The notes under the pieces are model-generated. The model was not told the DNA's origin. It did not search any database and worked only from the letters and a program-made list of their open reading frames with translations. From positions 1 through 64,000 of the forward strand of contig CANIBZ010000005.1 of assembly GCA_947466425.1 (NCBI GenBank): a DNA stretch of 64,000 bases, written 5' to 3'. Position 1 is the first letter of the stretch. Each line of letters begins with the position of its first letter. Both the position numbers and the translations under genes were made by a program. This DNA comes from Flavobacteriales bacterium. Its GTDB lineage: Bacteria; Bacteroidota; Bacteroidia; Flavobacteriales_D; Sanyastnellaceae. Below, in pieces: positions 17,137 to 26,866 of this stretch.

Positions 17137-20100
17137 TTATTGCTTAATGAATTTTGCAGTTCCACTTGCGTTACCAGCAAATGTTTTCACTACATATGTT
17201 CCTGTTGCAAGAGATTCAACTCCCAAATCAATTTTGTGTGATCCTGGTGTTAACTGTCCAACATTTACATTCTTCACTAATTGTCCGTTTACATTGTAAA
17301 CTTGAACATATGCTTGGTTTACCGTTGAAGTAACATTCAAGTTAACGAATGCTGTGTTTGTTGTTGGATTAGGATAAACCGATAAGCTTACGTCATTTCC
17401 GTCTACACCAGCACCATTGTTTTCAGCAACATCTACAGAGAAGAAATCATCGCTGCGGAAGATACCACGTCCGTGTGTACCTGCGTAAATTACTCCGTAG
17501 TTTTCTGGGTTCATGTATGGACGTTGTCCAACTTGTTGCTGACGTAAATCGAATACCGGAACATAAGCTAAAGAACCTACGCTTGCGCCAGCCATAGGCT
17601 CAGCTGGAATAGCTGTTGCAACACCAGAACTGTGCGTCCAAGTAGTACCACCGTCATTGGTTGCCCATACGCCGTATTCAGTTCCAACAACAATCGTGTT
17701 TCCTGAAGGATCATTCACATCGATAATCGCAGAATAAATTGGCATTTTGTTCAACGGTGAAGTGTTGTACCAAATATTTGAGAATGTTGGAGATGCTGAT
17801 GTTGCGTTGAATGATTCTCTTACCTTTCCGCTACCCACACTACCATATCCACCAACGGTAAGTACCAAGTGGTCAGGATCATTCGGATCAGAGGCAATAC
17901 TTGTTATAGTTCCACCTGCATTTGTAATAAGGGTTGAAGTAGTCAAATTCGGAATATCATCAACACTCCAAACTTGATTAAATCCTGTTACGCGGTAAAG
18001 TGTTCCACTCCAGCTGCTGTAGAAGAGTGTATTTCCATCTTTAGAGAATTCATAAGCTTTCACACCAGAACCTGGAGCGTTTCCAATTTTCCACCAATCT
18101 GGAGAAGTGTTAAAGTTCAAGGCCTGACGAGTCATCCACAAACCTTCTGTACCGAAGAATCCTGTAACGAAGATTGAAGTGAACTTGTCTTGTACCTGCC
18201 AACGCTCACGAACATTTTCCAACTGATCAGCAGCGTAATAGTACCAAGTTGTGGTCGTGCACTGAATGTCTAAAACAGGAACCGTCATATAGGTGGTATC
18301 TACTCCAACGACTACTATTGAACTGTCGTTCACGATAATTTGAGCTCCTGTTATTGGGTTTATAATAGTATCTGACCAATAAATTGTAACTGTTTGCTCT
18401 GTAATCTGATCAATAACATCTGTGTACCCAACGATGGTCGTATCACAGATGGTAGAATCTACAGTAGATGTCAATGCCTGCGCCGCTAACCAAGGGTAGT
18501 TTGGATCTGCCGTTAATGGCGTGGTTGAATAAACAGCCGGACGGTCTAACACATCCCAAAAATGAAGCGTGTCACCAACAGGGAACCTGTATGGGAATGG
18601 CAATGTCATGTTCTGTGTATACAAAGCTGTGTCTAACCAAGTAGTATCTGTTCCGTTCACAGAACTGAATAAATCGAAATCACGGTTATTCACCAACCAT
18701 ACGTATTGTTGCGAATTTTCATCGTTCGTATTTTCGAACAGGCGCATAGTCGTATAGAACGAACCTGCCTCACCGTCAGTTCCAATTGCTGCAATAACTT
18801 CGTCATCGTAGAACTCACCACCTGAACCTTGAGCATTGAATCGACTGATAGCTCCAAAATAAACCGAAGAGAATGCAACGTTCACACCCGGAACAGTTAC
18901 GTTTGAAATTTCACAATCAAATCCATCACCACCTCCGACAGAAACACCTTGCTGCCAAGAAATTGTACTGAAATTTGAATTATCCATACCTGGGATTAAA
19001 ATTGTCCCATTGTCTTGCGCACCACCCATTGCAGCATATCCGCCCCCATGAGCTATTCCATAAAACTGAGTTACATTATATCCTCTGTTAATCGCATTGA
19101 ATGTGTTTCCACCATCAATAGATTTGAATAGACCACCATCACAACCGATAAACCAATCACCATTTGGAGCAATTTCAAATGTTTGAATATCACTGTGAAC
19201 ATAATATTGAGAACTTCCGAAATCGAAATTCGCAGCAATTTGCTCCGGTTGCGTAGCCGCTCCAGCTTTCCACAACGAAACACCACCCACCCAACATACT
19301 CCTGGGTCACCAGGCTTAACCGTTAATGCTAGATCATAATAGGCTTGACCATTGTCACCAAATACTGAATAAACGTTATCAATTCCCGTTGGCCATTTTA
19401 CTGACCAAGAATTTCCTTTGTCAGATGTGTAATACATTCCACCCATGATTCCGCCCTGTGCATACAATACATAGGCAACGTTAGAATCATCGCGAGAAAT
19501 AGAGATGCGCGTGCGTTGTTTGTTGCTCATACCAGAAGATGCACCCACTTGAGAGAAACTTGTTCCGCCATCTAACGAGCGGTAAATGCGACCGTTCGAT
19601 ACTCCAACGTAACACACCGATCCGTCTGCAGACCATTCAATATCATGTCCGCCTGTATTTGGAATTCCCGAAACACTCATATTCGGAGCAGTCATACCTG
19701 GCTCCCAATATCCAACACCATCAGCTCCTGCTATCCAAATTCTTCCGGCTATGTTCGCATCTGCGCTTACATCATTGATGTATGCCCAGTTGTCACCTGC
19801 TGTAAACTGCGCTGGGTCTGTTCCTGGAACCAATTCCCAAGAAGCTCCTTGGTCTGTTGAACGATACATTCCACATCCGATTGAACCGCTTGAACCGCTT
19901 CCATCGAAACCAGATTCAAACTGGCTACCTGTAGCCACGTATATCGCACCATCTTCAGTAGCATCAATAGAGCTTATCGACATTACTCTTCCGAAGGTAT
20001 CTAATGATTCTACACGAGACCAATTATTACCGCCGTTTGTTGATTTGTACAAACCGCCGGTTACAGATCCTGCGAAAATCACATTGTCTGTTAAAGCTAA

Positions 20101-20412
20101 AATTGCGCGAGTACGACCACCAATGTTATCGGGTCCCATTTCCCACCAGCTCATATTTAAATCACGATTGCCCTGCAAACGATCAATGTCGTTTACCGCA
20201 GCCGTCATTTCCACCACATCAGTAACTTCAAAGTTTCCTGTCACCAGGTTACCGCGAAGTTTCTTTAAAATGTCCACAGATTCGTTGTATCCTTCCGCCT
20301 GAATGTCACGGGGCGCATAGGTTGAGCGTTGACCGTTGGTATTCACCATCACAACTGCTACAGCAGCTGCACAAACCAATCCAGAGGATAAAAGTAAATT
20401 TTTCAATTTCAT
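17137..20412 (-). CDS. Secreted VPS10/BNR beta-propeller protein with T9SS type A signal
   Basis: 1091 residues from the ATG at 20412 (signal near LLLSSGLVCAAAVAVV); an earlier in-frame start at 20439 adds nine residues and weakens the signal. The body contains many sortilin/BNR-type blades (GLYKSTNGGNNWS, GMYRSTDQGASWE, YYTSDKGNSWS, GVWATNDGGTTWT), as in two-propeller glycosidase-like or sortilin folds. The last 80 residues are a type IX sorting domain (LSVYPNPTTN, VYNVNGQLV, GTYVVKTFA, KFIKQ). It should be exported and surface-bound or released. The substrate is unknown. It is a paralogue of the 1348-residue protein at 55399. Confidence 0.9.
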   Translation of the reverse strand: MKLKNLLLSSGLVCAAAVAVVMVNTNGQRSTYAPRDIQAEGYNESVDILKKLRGNLVTGNFEVTDVVEMTAAVNDIDRLQGNRDLNMSWWEMGPDNIGGRTRAILALTDNVIFAGSVTGGLYKSTNGGNNWSRVESLDTFGRVMSISSIDATEDGAIYVATGSQFESGFDGSGSSGSIGCGMYRSTDQGASWELVPGTDPAQFTAGDNWAYINDVSADANIAGRIWIAGADGVGYWEPGMTAPNMSVSGIPNTGGHDIEWSADGSVCYVGVSNGRIYRSLDGGTSFSQVGASSGMSNKQRTRISISRDDSNVAYVLYAQGGIMGGMYYTSDKGNSWSVKWPTGIDNVYSVFGDNGQAYYDLALTVKPGDPGVCWVGGVSLWKAGAATQPEQIAANFDFGSSQYYVHSDIQTFEIAPNGDWFIGCDGGLFKSIDGGNTFNAINRGYNVTQFYGIAHGGGYAAMGGAQDNGTILIPGMDNSNFSTISWQQGVSVGGGDGFDCEISNVTVPGVNVAFSSVYFGAISRFNAQGSGGEFYDDEVIAAIGTDGEAGSFYTTMRLFENTNDENSQQYVWLVNNRDFDLFSSVNGTDTTWLDTALYTQNMTLPFPYRFPVGDTLHFWDVLDRPAVYSTTPLTADPNYPWLAAQALTSTVDSTICDTTIVGYTDVIDQITEQTVTIYWSDTIINPITGAQIIVNDSSIVVVGVDTTYMTVPVLDIQCTTTTWYYYAADQLENVRERWQVQDKFTSIFVTGFFGTEGLWMTRQALNFNTSPDWWKIGNAPGSGVKAYEFSKDGNTLFYSSWSGTLYRVTGFNQVWSVDDIPNLTTSTLITNAGGTITSIASDPNDPDHLVLTVGGYGSVGSGKVRESFNATSASPTFSNIWYNTSPLNKMPIYSAIIDVNDPSGNTIVVGTEYGVWATNDGGTTWTHSSGVATAIPAEPMAGASVGSLAYVPVFDLRQQQVGQRPYMNPENYGVIYAGTHGRGIFRSDDFFSVDVAENNGAGVDGNDVSLSVYPNPTTNTAFVNLNVTSTVNQAYVQVYNVNGQLVKNVNVGQLTPGSHKIDLGVESLATGTYVVKTFAGNASGTAKFIKQ

Positions 20413-20526
20413 AAATGCTAGGTTAAGCTTATAATTCAATTCGGCGCAAGATAATTGAGAAATGTCTTATCAAAAAACGATTGGACGCTTTTTATTTGCT
20501 TTTTTTTCCTTTCCACCGAAAATTCT

Positions 20527-21384
20527 TTAAAACAGGTGTTTTTCAGCATGATAGGAAGAGCGGACTAACGGCCCACTTTCGACAAATCGGTATCCCATCT
20601 TCAGTCCAATTTCTTCGTATTCCTTAAATTGCTCTGGGGTAATAAACTCCTGAACTGGCAAGTGTTTACGCGTGGGTTGAAGGTATTGCCCCAAGGTTAA
20701 AATGTCGACTTGTACCGAACGCAAATCCTCCATTGTCTCTAACACCTCGTCCCTCGTTTCGCCAAGACCTAACATTACTCCACTTTTCGTTCGCATTCCG
20801 CCTTTTTTCAATCGGAACAAAACTTCGAGCGAACGATCATATTTCGCTTGAATGCGCACTTGTTTGGTAAGCCTGCGAACCGTTTCCAAATTGTGAGATA
20901 CAACTTCTGGAGAAACATCAATGATACGTTGCAGATTTTCCCAATTGCCTGCAAAATCAGGAATTAAGGTTTCCATGGTGGTGCCCGGAGATTTAGCGCG
21001 CACAAGCTCTACTGTCTTCACCCAAATCTCAGAACCTCCATCGGCAAGATCGTCGCGGTCCACAGAAGTAATAACTGCATGCTTAACCCCCATTAATTTC
21101 ACTGAATTCGCAACACGAGCGGGCTCAAATGGATCTGCCTCTAATGGCTTTCCAGTAGCCACAGCACAAAACCCACAAGAACGCGTGCATATATTTCCCA
21201 AAATCATGAAGGTCGCTGTTCCTTCGCCCCAACATTCGCCCATGTTCGGACAGTTGCCGCTTTCACAAATAGTATGAAGCTTATGCTCATCGACCAACGA
21301 TCTAACTTTTCGATAATTCTCTCCTGTAGGAAGTTTCACTTTAAGCCACTTCGGCTTTGGAATTCTCTGCTCTTGTTGTTCCAT
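20527..21384 (-). CDS. lipA: Lipoyl synthase
   Basis: 285 residues. The N-terminal auxiliary cluster is CxxxxCxxxxxC (Cys40, 45, 51) and the radical-SAM cluster is CxxxCxxC (Cys66, 70, 73). The C-terminal RSSYHA serine that ligates the auxiliary cluster is present. The enzyme inserts two sulfurs into octanoyl groups on the E2 or GcvH proteins. Length and motifs are canonical. It appears to be a single gene between secreted-protein genes. Confidence 0.97.
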   Translation of the reverse strand: MEQQEQRIPKPKWLKVKLPTGENYRKVRSLVDEHKLHTICESGNCPNMGECWGEGTATFMILGNICTRSCGFCAVATGKPLEADPFEPARVANSVKLMGVKHAVITSVDRDDLADGGSEIWVKTVELVRAKSPGTTMETLIPDFAGNWENLQRIIDVSPEVVSHNLETVRRLTKQVRIQAKYDRSLEVLFRLKKGGMRTKSGVMLGLGETRDEVLETMEDLRSVQVDILTLGQYLQPTRKHLPVQEFITPEQFKEYEEIGLKMGYRFVESGPLVRSSYHAEKHLF

Positions 21385-21414
21385 ATTTCAATTCCTCTCT
21401 TCTGATGAATGATA

Positions 21415-22188
21415 CTAATTATACTTTCTGCCAAAATAAAAATGGACATACCCAGAAACAAATAACCAATGATTCTTAGCACCATCGGGGTATGAAGAAA
21501 GAACTTGGTCCGACATAATTTCTATTCGCTTCGGATAGGCCTCCCCGGAAATCCCCACCTCAAATCCCTTTATTCCATCACGGTAATTACTGTACTCGAA
21601 AAGCATGGATGCTTTGGCCGAAAATCCTGGCACAATAGACAGTTCGCTAAATCCTAAAAAATTACTCGCTCGACCATATATGTTATCTACGAAATGTTTA
21701 TTCGGATCGTATTTCTCCGTTGACAAACTATATCCATTCAAATTCGGATCAATTATCAGAACTTCCAAATAAATTGGTCTAAGCAAGGAAACAGATGGAC
21801 CCATACCCCAAGCATACGACACTTGAACGCCGGATTTACGCTGCTTTTCGGCAATTTCTTTTTTAAAGCCGAAGTTCAATTTGAAATTGTAAACAGCGTT
21901 TTTTTTCCCGAATACAAATGGGCGAGCACTCGGGTCTTGAAAATAGGACTTCTGTTCTTTCTCGTGTTTAACAAAGTTAAAGTCGTACGAAACTTGCCTT
22001 ACGTTAAAAGCACCTTTGTTCTTACCTTTCACATATGTACCGCCCCAACCGTTGGTTCGAATAACAAGCCCGCCATAAACTTGACGCGAGTAACGGCCTA
22101 CCCCTTGATCCTTAGTCTCATTTTGCGCATTCGCTATTGAAACAAAAAAAAGTAACGGTATAAGAAGCAAATGAAGGAAGCGAGCCAT
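21415..22188 (-). CDS. Predicted outer-membrane beta-barrel protein, unknown
   Basis: 257 residues with a Sec signal ending VSIANAQ, then alternating amphipathic strands (YGGLVIRTNGWGGTYV, FNVRQVSYDFNFV, AVYNFKLNFGFKK, VQVSYAWGMGPS) and a C-terminal FVSGYVHFYFGRKYN. The pattern fits a small outer-membrane barrel. Proteins of this look are common in Bacteroidota, but I recognise no named family. An exact -7 element sits 4 bases before its ATG. Confidence 0.75.
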   Translation of the reverse strand: MARFLHLLLIPLLFFVSIANAQNETKDQGVGRYSRQVYGGLVIRTNGWGGTYVKGKNKGAFNVRQVSYDFNFVKHEKEQKSYFQDPSARPFVFGKKNAVYNFKLNFGFKKEIAEKQRKSGVQVSYAWGMGPSVSLLRPIYLEVLIIDPNLNGYSLSTEKYDPNKHFVDNIYGRASNFLGFSELSIVPGFSAKASMLFEYSNYRDGIKGFEVGISGEAYPKRIEIMSDQVLSSYPDGAKNHWLFVSGYVHFYFGRKYN

Positions 22189-22192
22189 ACCA

Positions 22193-22200
22193 CAAAGTTA
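22193..22200 (-). promoter_or_regulatory. -7 promoter element (TAACTTTG)
   Basis: An exact TAnnTTTG match on the minus strand, 4 bases before the ATG at 22188. It is another near-leaderless arrangement. Confidence 0.5.
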
Positions 22201-22256
22201 GTGCACGAGAGTTGAACATATCCTGCTAAAAAAAACTAATTTCATTGCTTCTATGT

Positions 22257-22264
22257 TAGTTTTG
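22257..22264 (+). promoter_or_regulatory. -7 promoter element (TAGTTTTG)
   Basis: An exact TAnnTTTG match 14 bases before the OsmC-family ATG at 22279. The leader between them is A-rich. Confidence 0.5.
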
Positions 22265-22278
22265 AAAAAAAAACGACC

Positions 22279-22686
22279 ATGACCAAAATGTCTTTAAAAT
22301 ATTCCGGTAACTTAAGATGTGAAGCTATCCACGATCAAAGCAAAACGTCTCTTGAGACCGACGCTCCGCTAGACAACAAAGGAAAGGGTGAACGATTTTC
22401 ACCAACAGACCTCCTTTGTACTTCGCTTGCCACATGTATTCTTACAACAATGGCAATTGCTGCTGAAGAAAGAAACTGGAAGTTTGAGGGGGTTGTTGCA
22501 AATATCGAAAAAATAATGAACCAAACTCCTCGACGTATTGGGGAGATTAAAATCCATTTTATTTTCCCAAATTTAGATTACGACACAAATATGAAGGAAA
22601 AAATACAGAGATACGCACACGCGTGCCCTGTGAGTCGCAGCCTCAGTAACGAAGTGCTACAAACCGTAACATTCGAATTTAATTGA
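22279..22686 (+). CDS. OsmC/Ohr-family thiol peroxidase-like protein
   Basis: 135 residues of the OsmC family: an N-terminal beta sheet, the central helix FSPTDLLCTSLATCILTTM carrying the first peroxidatic-type Cys, and CPVSRSLSN carrying the second. Both reactive cysteines are present, so reduction of organic hydroperoxides is plausible. The family also contains YhfA-like members of unknown function. It is a single gene with its own promoter. Confidence 0.88.
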   Translation: MTKMSLKYSGNLRCEAIHDQSKTSLETDAPLDNKGKGERFSPTDLLCTSLATCILTTMAIAAEERNWKFEGVVANIEKIMNQTPRRIGEIKIHFIFPNLDYDTNMKEKIQRYAHACPVSRSLSNEVLQTVTFEFN

Positions 22687-22689
22687 ATA

Positions 22690-22812
22690 CTACTTTTGTG
22701 GACTTACTTGATCGTAGGCAGCGCATTTCTCATGCTTTCTCTTGCACGACTGAAGACTAAAGACTCCTAAACCAAGTAAAACAAAAAACAAAACTCTTGC
22801 AGATTTTTTCAT
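22690..22812 (-). CDS. Tiny lipoprotein, 40 residues
   Basis: A minus-strand ATG at 22812 opens a 40-residue reading frame ending at a TAG at 22690-22692. It has a Lys-rich start, a hydrophobic helix and a lipobox (LQSC, Cys23), followed by a 17-residue charged tail with a second and third Cys (KRKHEKCAAY). Similar minimal lipoproteins with a K/H-rich tail and a Cys-Ala/Pro-Ala-Tyr motif are familiar in Flavobacteriales. The gene fills most of the gap between OsmC and the Omp85-like gene. Confidence 0.7.
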   Translation of the reverse strand: MKKSARVLFFVLLGLGVFSLQSCKRKHEKCAAYDQVSPQK

Positions 22813-22866
22813 GTTATTTAATTGAATTACGAAATTACTTCAAACTAAAGTTAATCAAGCCCATAT

Positions 22867-24264
22867 TTGAAAAGCAGTTATCAACATATCATTGTAAGAT
22901 GTACTTTTTTGCTTTTAGCATTTGGGGGTTTCTCTTCACACGCTCAACCATCAAGACCCAGCCACAAATATCTCGGGCAAAATATTCCTCTACCGAAGAA
23001 CAAAAATCCCAATGAGTTATTGCATTGGTTCAACAACAAGGGATATCCTTATGCTCAATTGGAGTTGGACACCTTGTTGTTCGATGAAAAAAGCTCTGAA
23101 TTCACCTGGAACATCTCCTTGGGCAGACGAATCGTGCTTGACACGCTTATTACACCTAACATACTTTTCAATAAAAAAATCTTGCAGCGCTGCTTGAATT
23201 ATGAACCTGGCCAACCCTACAGCACTGATAAAATTCAAAGCATAGGAGCAGCCTTAAATCAAATTTCATTTTTAAAACCAAATGCACAAGTTTTCGTTCG
23301 CATGCATAGCGAGACATTCAGTTTAAACATAAAAGCCGACCGCAAAAAAAACAATGTCATTTCGGCGCTTATTGCCCTTCAACCCAAGCCAAATTCGAGT
23401 CAATCAATTTTAACGGGTAACATAGACCTCGAATTATCCAACGCGCTCAAACAAGCTGAGACTCTAGAATTTCATTGGAAACGACCGCAACCTAAAAGTC
23501 AAAGTCTCGCTTTTAAATTAGGCAGTCCTTTTACCGCCGGACTGCCCGTTGGGTTTCAATTTGAATTCGCATCGTTCTTGCGCGACTCTACTTTTTCTTC
23601 AACCGATCTGTGCTTTAGACTTTTAACTAAAACAAGTGATCTCAATGGCTTCTCAGCTGCTGTAGGAAAATCCTCAAACACACACTTTGGATTATCCTCT
23701 CTTTTCGGAAACACTCAAAACAAAACTTATTCGCTTCGTTATTCAAAAAACAACAATTCAATCAACAGCTTTAATTTCTTAATTGAAGGGCTTGCTGGAA
23801 CTCGGACCATTCAATATGAAACTAGTTCTTCAACAAAAAAACTATACGCTCTTCGAGCCAAAGCATGGTCGAAATTCAATATTAATCAACTGCTCTTTGC
23901 CAATGTAAACCTCGAAGCGAATGCACTTTTCAGCGACTCCCTTTTTAACAACGAAATTTCAAGACTTGGAGGAACCAAAAACCTAAGGGCATTTATTGAA
24001 GAGAGCATTTATGCTTCCCAATACGCCATGCTAAATTGTGATTTCGGAATTAACCTTGGATCCGAAATACAATCGTTTCTCTTTGGTGATTTAGCAAAGG
24101 TTCAAGCACCCGTTTCGAAGATATATTATGATGCCGGTTTGGGATTTCGCTTTCTACAAGAAAACGGTTCCCTCTCCATAACCTACGGTGTTGGAAATAT
24201 TGAAAACACTGGACTCCAATTAAAAAATGGTCGTGTTGGAATTACGTTCTCTTCACGTTTCTAA
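22867..24264 (+). CDS. Small Omp85/two-partner-type outer-membrane protein with POTRA-like domain
   Basis: 465 residues. The only start that preserves the signal peptide (CTFLLLAFGGFSSHAQ) is the TTG at 22867, because a stop lies 13 bases upstream and no ATG is in frame. Residues 45-140 look like POTRA domains (LLHWFNNKGYPYAQLELDTL, KILQRCLNYEPGQPYSTDKIQSI). The rest is barrel-like, with the L6-type motif RLGGTKNLRAF (usual VRGF/Y core as LRAF) and a final IEN-TGLQLKNGRVGITFSSRF strand. It is therefore a short TamA/ShlB-like protein. The cargo is unknown. Confidence 0.7.
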   Translation: MKSSYQHIIVRCTFLLLAFGGFSSHAQPSRPSHKYLGQNIPLPKNKNPNELLHWFNNKGYPYAQLELDTLLFDEKSSEFTWNISLGRRIVLDTLITPNILFNKKILQRCLNYEPGQPYSTDKIQSIGAALNQISFLKPNAQVFVRMHSETFSLNIKADRKKNNVISALIALQPKPNSSQSILTGNIDLELSNALKQAETLEFHWKRPQPKSQSLAFKLGSPFTAGLPVGFQFEFASFLRDSTFSSTDLCFRLLTKTSDLNGFSAAVGKSSNTHFGLSSLFGNTQNKTYSLRYSKNNNSINSFNFLIEGLAGTRTIQYETSSSTKKLYALRAKAWSKFNINQLLFANVNLEANALFSDSLFNNEISRLGGTKNLRAFIEESIYASQYAMLNCDFGINLGSEIQSFLFGDLAKVQAPVSKIYYDAGLGFRFLQENGSLSITYGVGNIENTGLQLKNGRVGITFSSRF

Positions 24265-24305
24265 AAATACTTTTCCACAATATTGAAATGCCCTACTCAT
24301 CGAGG

Positions 24306-24313
24306 TAATTTTG
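24306..24313 (+). promoter_or_regulatory. -7 promoter element (TAATTTTG) with -33 TTG
   Basis: An exact TAnnTTTG match 4 bases before the rmuC ATG. A TTG at 24283-24285 lies 20 bases upstream, so both halves of the Bacteroidota promoter are visible. Confidence 0.6.
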
Positions 24314-24317
24314 AAGT

Positions 24318-25619
24318 ATGGATATACTTTCACTTTTTATTGGGGCGATTTCAGGCGGAGCAATTGTTGCTTTTGTTTTTACATTGAATAGAAAAACCGC
24401 TTCAGACCAAACCGACGTTTCATTTTATAAGATCGAACTTGAAAATGCAAAAGCTGAAACCGCCGCCATGCGCGTTCGCGTGGAATCGCTCATTGATGAA
24501 AAAGCCACAACCAAAGCAGCATTAGAAGCTACATATAAAACGCTTGAATCTGAAAAACTCTTGATGGAAGATTTGAAGGCAAATCTCAAAGTTGAATTCA
24601 AAAATTTGAGTAACGACATTTTCGAAGAACGAGTTAAGAAATTAAACGAAGCGAACGAATCTCATTTATCAGTAACACTCACACCGCTTCGCACAACCAT
24701 CAATGAATTCAAATCGAAACTTGAAAAAACAGAACTTGAAAACGTGGATCGTTCCGCTCGATTGGAAAACGAGATAAAGAATTTACGCGAAGCAAGTTCT
24801 AACATTGGTGCTAACGCCGAAAGTCTTACACGCGCGCTTAAGGGAGATAATAAGACCCAAGGGAATTGGGGAGAAATGATTTTGGAATCTGTACTAGAGA
24901 AAAGCGGCTTAGAGAAGGGAAAAGAATTTGTAGTTCAACATTCGGATGTGAACGATGATGAAAAAACAATTCGTCCCGATGTAATTGTTAATCTTCCAGA
25001 TAACAAACATATAATTATTGACTCGAAAGTTTCTCTAACTGCATACAACAGCTACGTAAACACGCAAGACGACAAAGAGAAAGCGTTGGCTATGCGCGCC
25101 CATTTAGACAGTGTTCGCTCACACATAAAACTTTTGAGTGAAAAGAAATACGAATCGGCCGACAGGTTAACGACTCCCGAATTCGTTTTGTTGTTCATGC
25201 CCATAGAGCCCGCTCTTATTGCAGCATTCAACGAAGACAGTAATCTATTTTCATTTGCCTGGGAGCGAAATATAATCTTAGTTTCTCCAACCACATTGCT
25301 TGCTACTTTAAGAACAGTAGCCAGCATCTGGGCGCAAGAGAAACGGTCAAAAAACGCCGAAAGCATTGCGAAAGAAGCGGGAACATTTATAGACAAATTA
25401 GAAGGGTTCGTTGGTTCTCTTGAAGCACTTGAAAGCAATCTAGCAACGGCGCAGAAAACTTTGAATAAGGCTATGGGACAGCTGAAAACAGGTAGTGGCA
25501 ATCTGCTCGGAAAGGCTAAAAAAATGAAAATAATGGGAGCTAAAACAGGGAGCAATTTCGAAAAACGCTTACCTTCGATTGATAATGAAGAAGACGAATC
25601 AACCGATGAACCAATCTAA
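24318..25619 (+). CDS. rmuC: DNA recombination protein RmuC
   Basis: 433 residues with an N-terminal membrane helix (LSLFIGAISGGAIVAFVF), a long coiled coil (residues 30-160) and the RmuC nuclease-like core (TQGNWGEMILESVLEKSGL, RPDVIVNLPDNKHIIIDSKVSLTAY, PEFVLLFMPIEPAL). RmuC limits inversion of short repeats and is related to restriction-type nucleases. It is the first gene of an rmuC-GWxTD-rlmB run. The next gene's ATG overlaps its stop. Confidence 0.93.
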   Translation: MDILSLFIGAISGGAIVAFVFTLNRKTASDQTDVSFYKIELENAKAETAAMRVRVESLIDEKATTKAALEATYKTLESEKLLMEDLKANLKVEFKNLSNDIFEERVKKLNEANESHLSVTLTPLRTTINEFKSKLEKTELENVDRSARLENEIKNLREASSNIGANAESLTRALKGDNKTQGNWGEMILESVLEKSGLEKGKEFVVQHSDVNDDEKTIRPDVIVNLPDNKHIIIDSKVSLTAYNSYVNTQDDKEKALAMRAHLDSVRSHIKLLSEKKYESADRLTTPEFVLLFMPIEPALIAAFNEDSNLFSFAWERNIILVSPTTLLATLRTVASIWAQEKRSKNAESIAKEAGTFIDKLEGFVGSLEALESNLATAQKTLNKAMGQLKTGSGNLLGKAKKMKIMGAKTGSNFEKRLPSIDNEEDESTDEPI

Positions 25620-26850
25620 TTTTTTTCGATTAATCACTTTTCTTATCGTCCTTCTTTTCTTTTCCTGTTCGGCACCAAAAAAACTTCGCGACAAACAATT
25701 CGGCACTAACGAATTTTACTTCAAGCCATTGGCAAACCTAATTCACAGCAGTAACGACACTTCTAATTTACTACTCGAATTCGACGCTGACCAACTGCTT
25801 TATTCTCGCAAATCAACGCATGAGAATTTCACAGCTCAACTCGAGGTAATCATTTCAGTAAAGAAACAAGAAACTAAAACCGATACCCTTCGATACAAAT
25901 TTACTCCGCCGCAAATGCAAGAATCAGGTGTTTGGCGTGAAGAAATTCCTATTCCTATTTCATTCGGAAAATCAGAGGTAACAGTTACGCTTAAAGATCT
26001 GAACCGACGAGCGCAGCATGAAAAGAAATTTATTTTCTTAAAAAATGAGCAGCCAAGCACCTACGACATTCGGATTACAGCTAATTCAACCGAAGTTCCT
26101 ATTTACGATCAGTATTTCAAAACCGGAGACACCATTCACCTCGATTTCCCTCGGTTTGCGCATTCTGAATACCCTCCCGTTGAGATTTTTGCGCTTACTG
26201 AAATTCCTAATCTTCCTCCCCCCGCCTTCTCTAACAACTCTCCAGTCATTCCCGATTCAACCTCATTCAGTTTAACAAATTTGAGTTTCGATGGAACCCG
26301 ATACAACTTCATTGCTGAAAATAAATCGTATCTCTTTCGTACTAAAAACTCTTCGCAGCTTTACTTGTATTCCAACGGGGAATTCCCATCGACTACAGCG
26401 TTAAAAGATCTTATTGCCCCTTTACGATACATTACCTCGAAATCGGAATTTGAATACATCTACAATGTGCGCGATCCCTACACAAGCTTTTGCAATTTCT
26501 GGAAAGACTGCGGAGGATCAGAGGAAAAAGCGAAAGAGCTTATTTCTATTTTCTTTCGAAGAGTGAATACATGCAACACTTATTTCTCCACAACCGTTCC
26601 AGGGTGGCGAACAGATCGAGGTATGATTTATATTATTTATGGAAAACCTACACGCGTTGAAAACGTGGGATATAGCGAACGTTGGATTTACGGTGATGAA
26701 ACTATTCCTGGCTCATTCTCTTTCCTGTTTCGTTATAAAAAAGATGATCTATCAGACAATGTTCTAGTGCTTCAACGCGACGGGCTATACCGTACCAGCT
26801 GGGAACAAGCTGTAAACACTTGGCGTCAAGGTCGTGTTTTACGCGAATAA
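25606..26850 (+). CDS. GWxTD-domain lipoprotein
   Basis: About 414 residues from the ATG at 25606, with another in-frame ATG at 25585. The lipobox is LLFFSC. The C-terminal third carries the GWxTD signature PGWRTDRGMIYIIYGKPT followed by ERWIYG. Such proteins are found in Bacteroidota and Acidobacteria, and their function is unknown. The middle is beta-rich. It overlaps the rmuC stop, so translation may be coupled. Confidence 0.85.
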   Translation: MNQSNFFRLITFLIVLLFFSCSAPKKLRDKQFGTNEFYFKPLANLIHSSNDTSNLLLEFDADQLLYSRKSTHENFTAQLEVIISVKKQETKTDTLRYKFTPPQMQESGVWREEIPIPISFGKSEVTVTLKDLNRRAQHEKKFIFLKNEQPSTYDIRITANSTEVPIYDQYFKTGDTIHLDFPRFAHSEYPPVEIFALTEIPNLPPPAFSNNSPVIPDSTSFSLTNLSFDGTRYNFIAENKSYLFRTKNSSQLYLYSNGEFPSTTALKDLIAPLRYITSKSEFEYIYNVRDPYTSFCNFWKDCGGSEEKAKELISIFFRRVNTCNTYFSTTVPGWRTDRGMIYIIYGKPTRVENVGYSERWIYGDETIPGSFSFLFRYKKDDLSDNVLVLQRDGLYRTSWEQAVNTWRQGRVLRE

Positions 26851-26866
26851 GACTTACTTTTACACC

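Noticed and set aside
25052-25555. 167-codon minus-strand frame inside rmuC
   Set aside because: Shadow of the RmuC core domain, with hydrophobic composition arising from the complementary strand.
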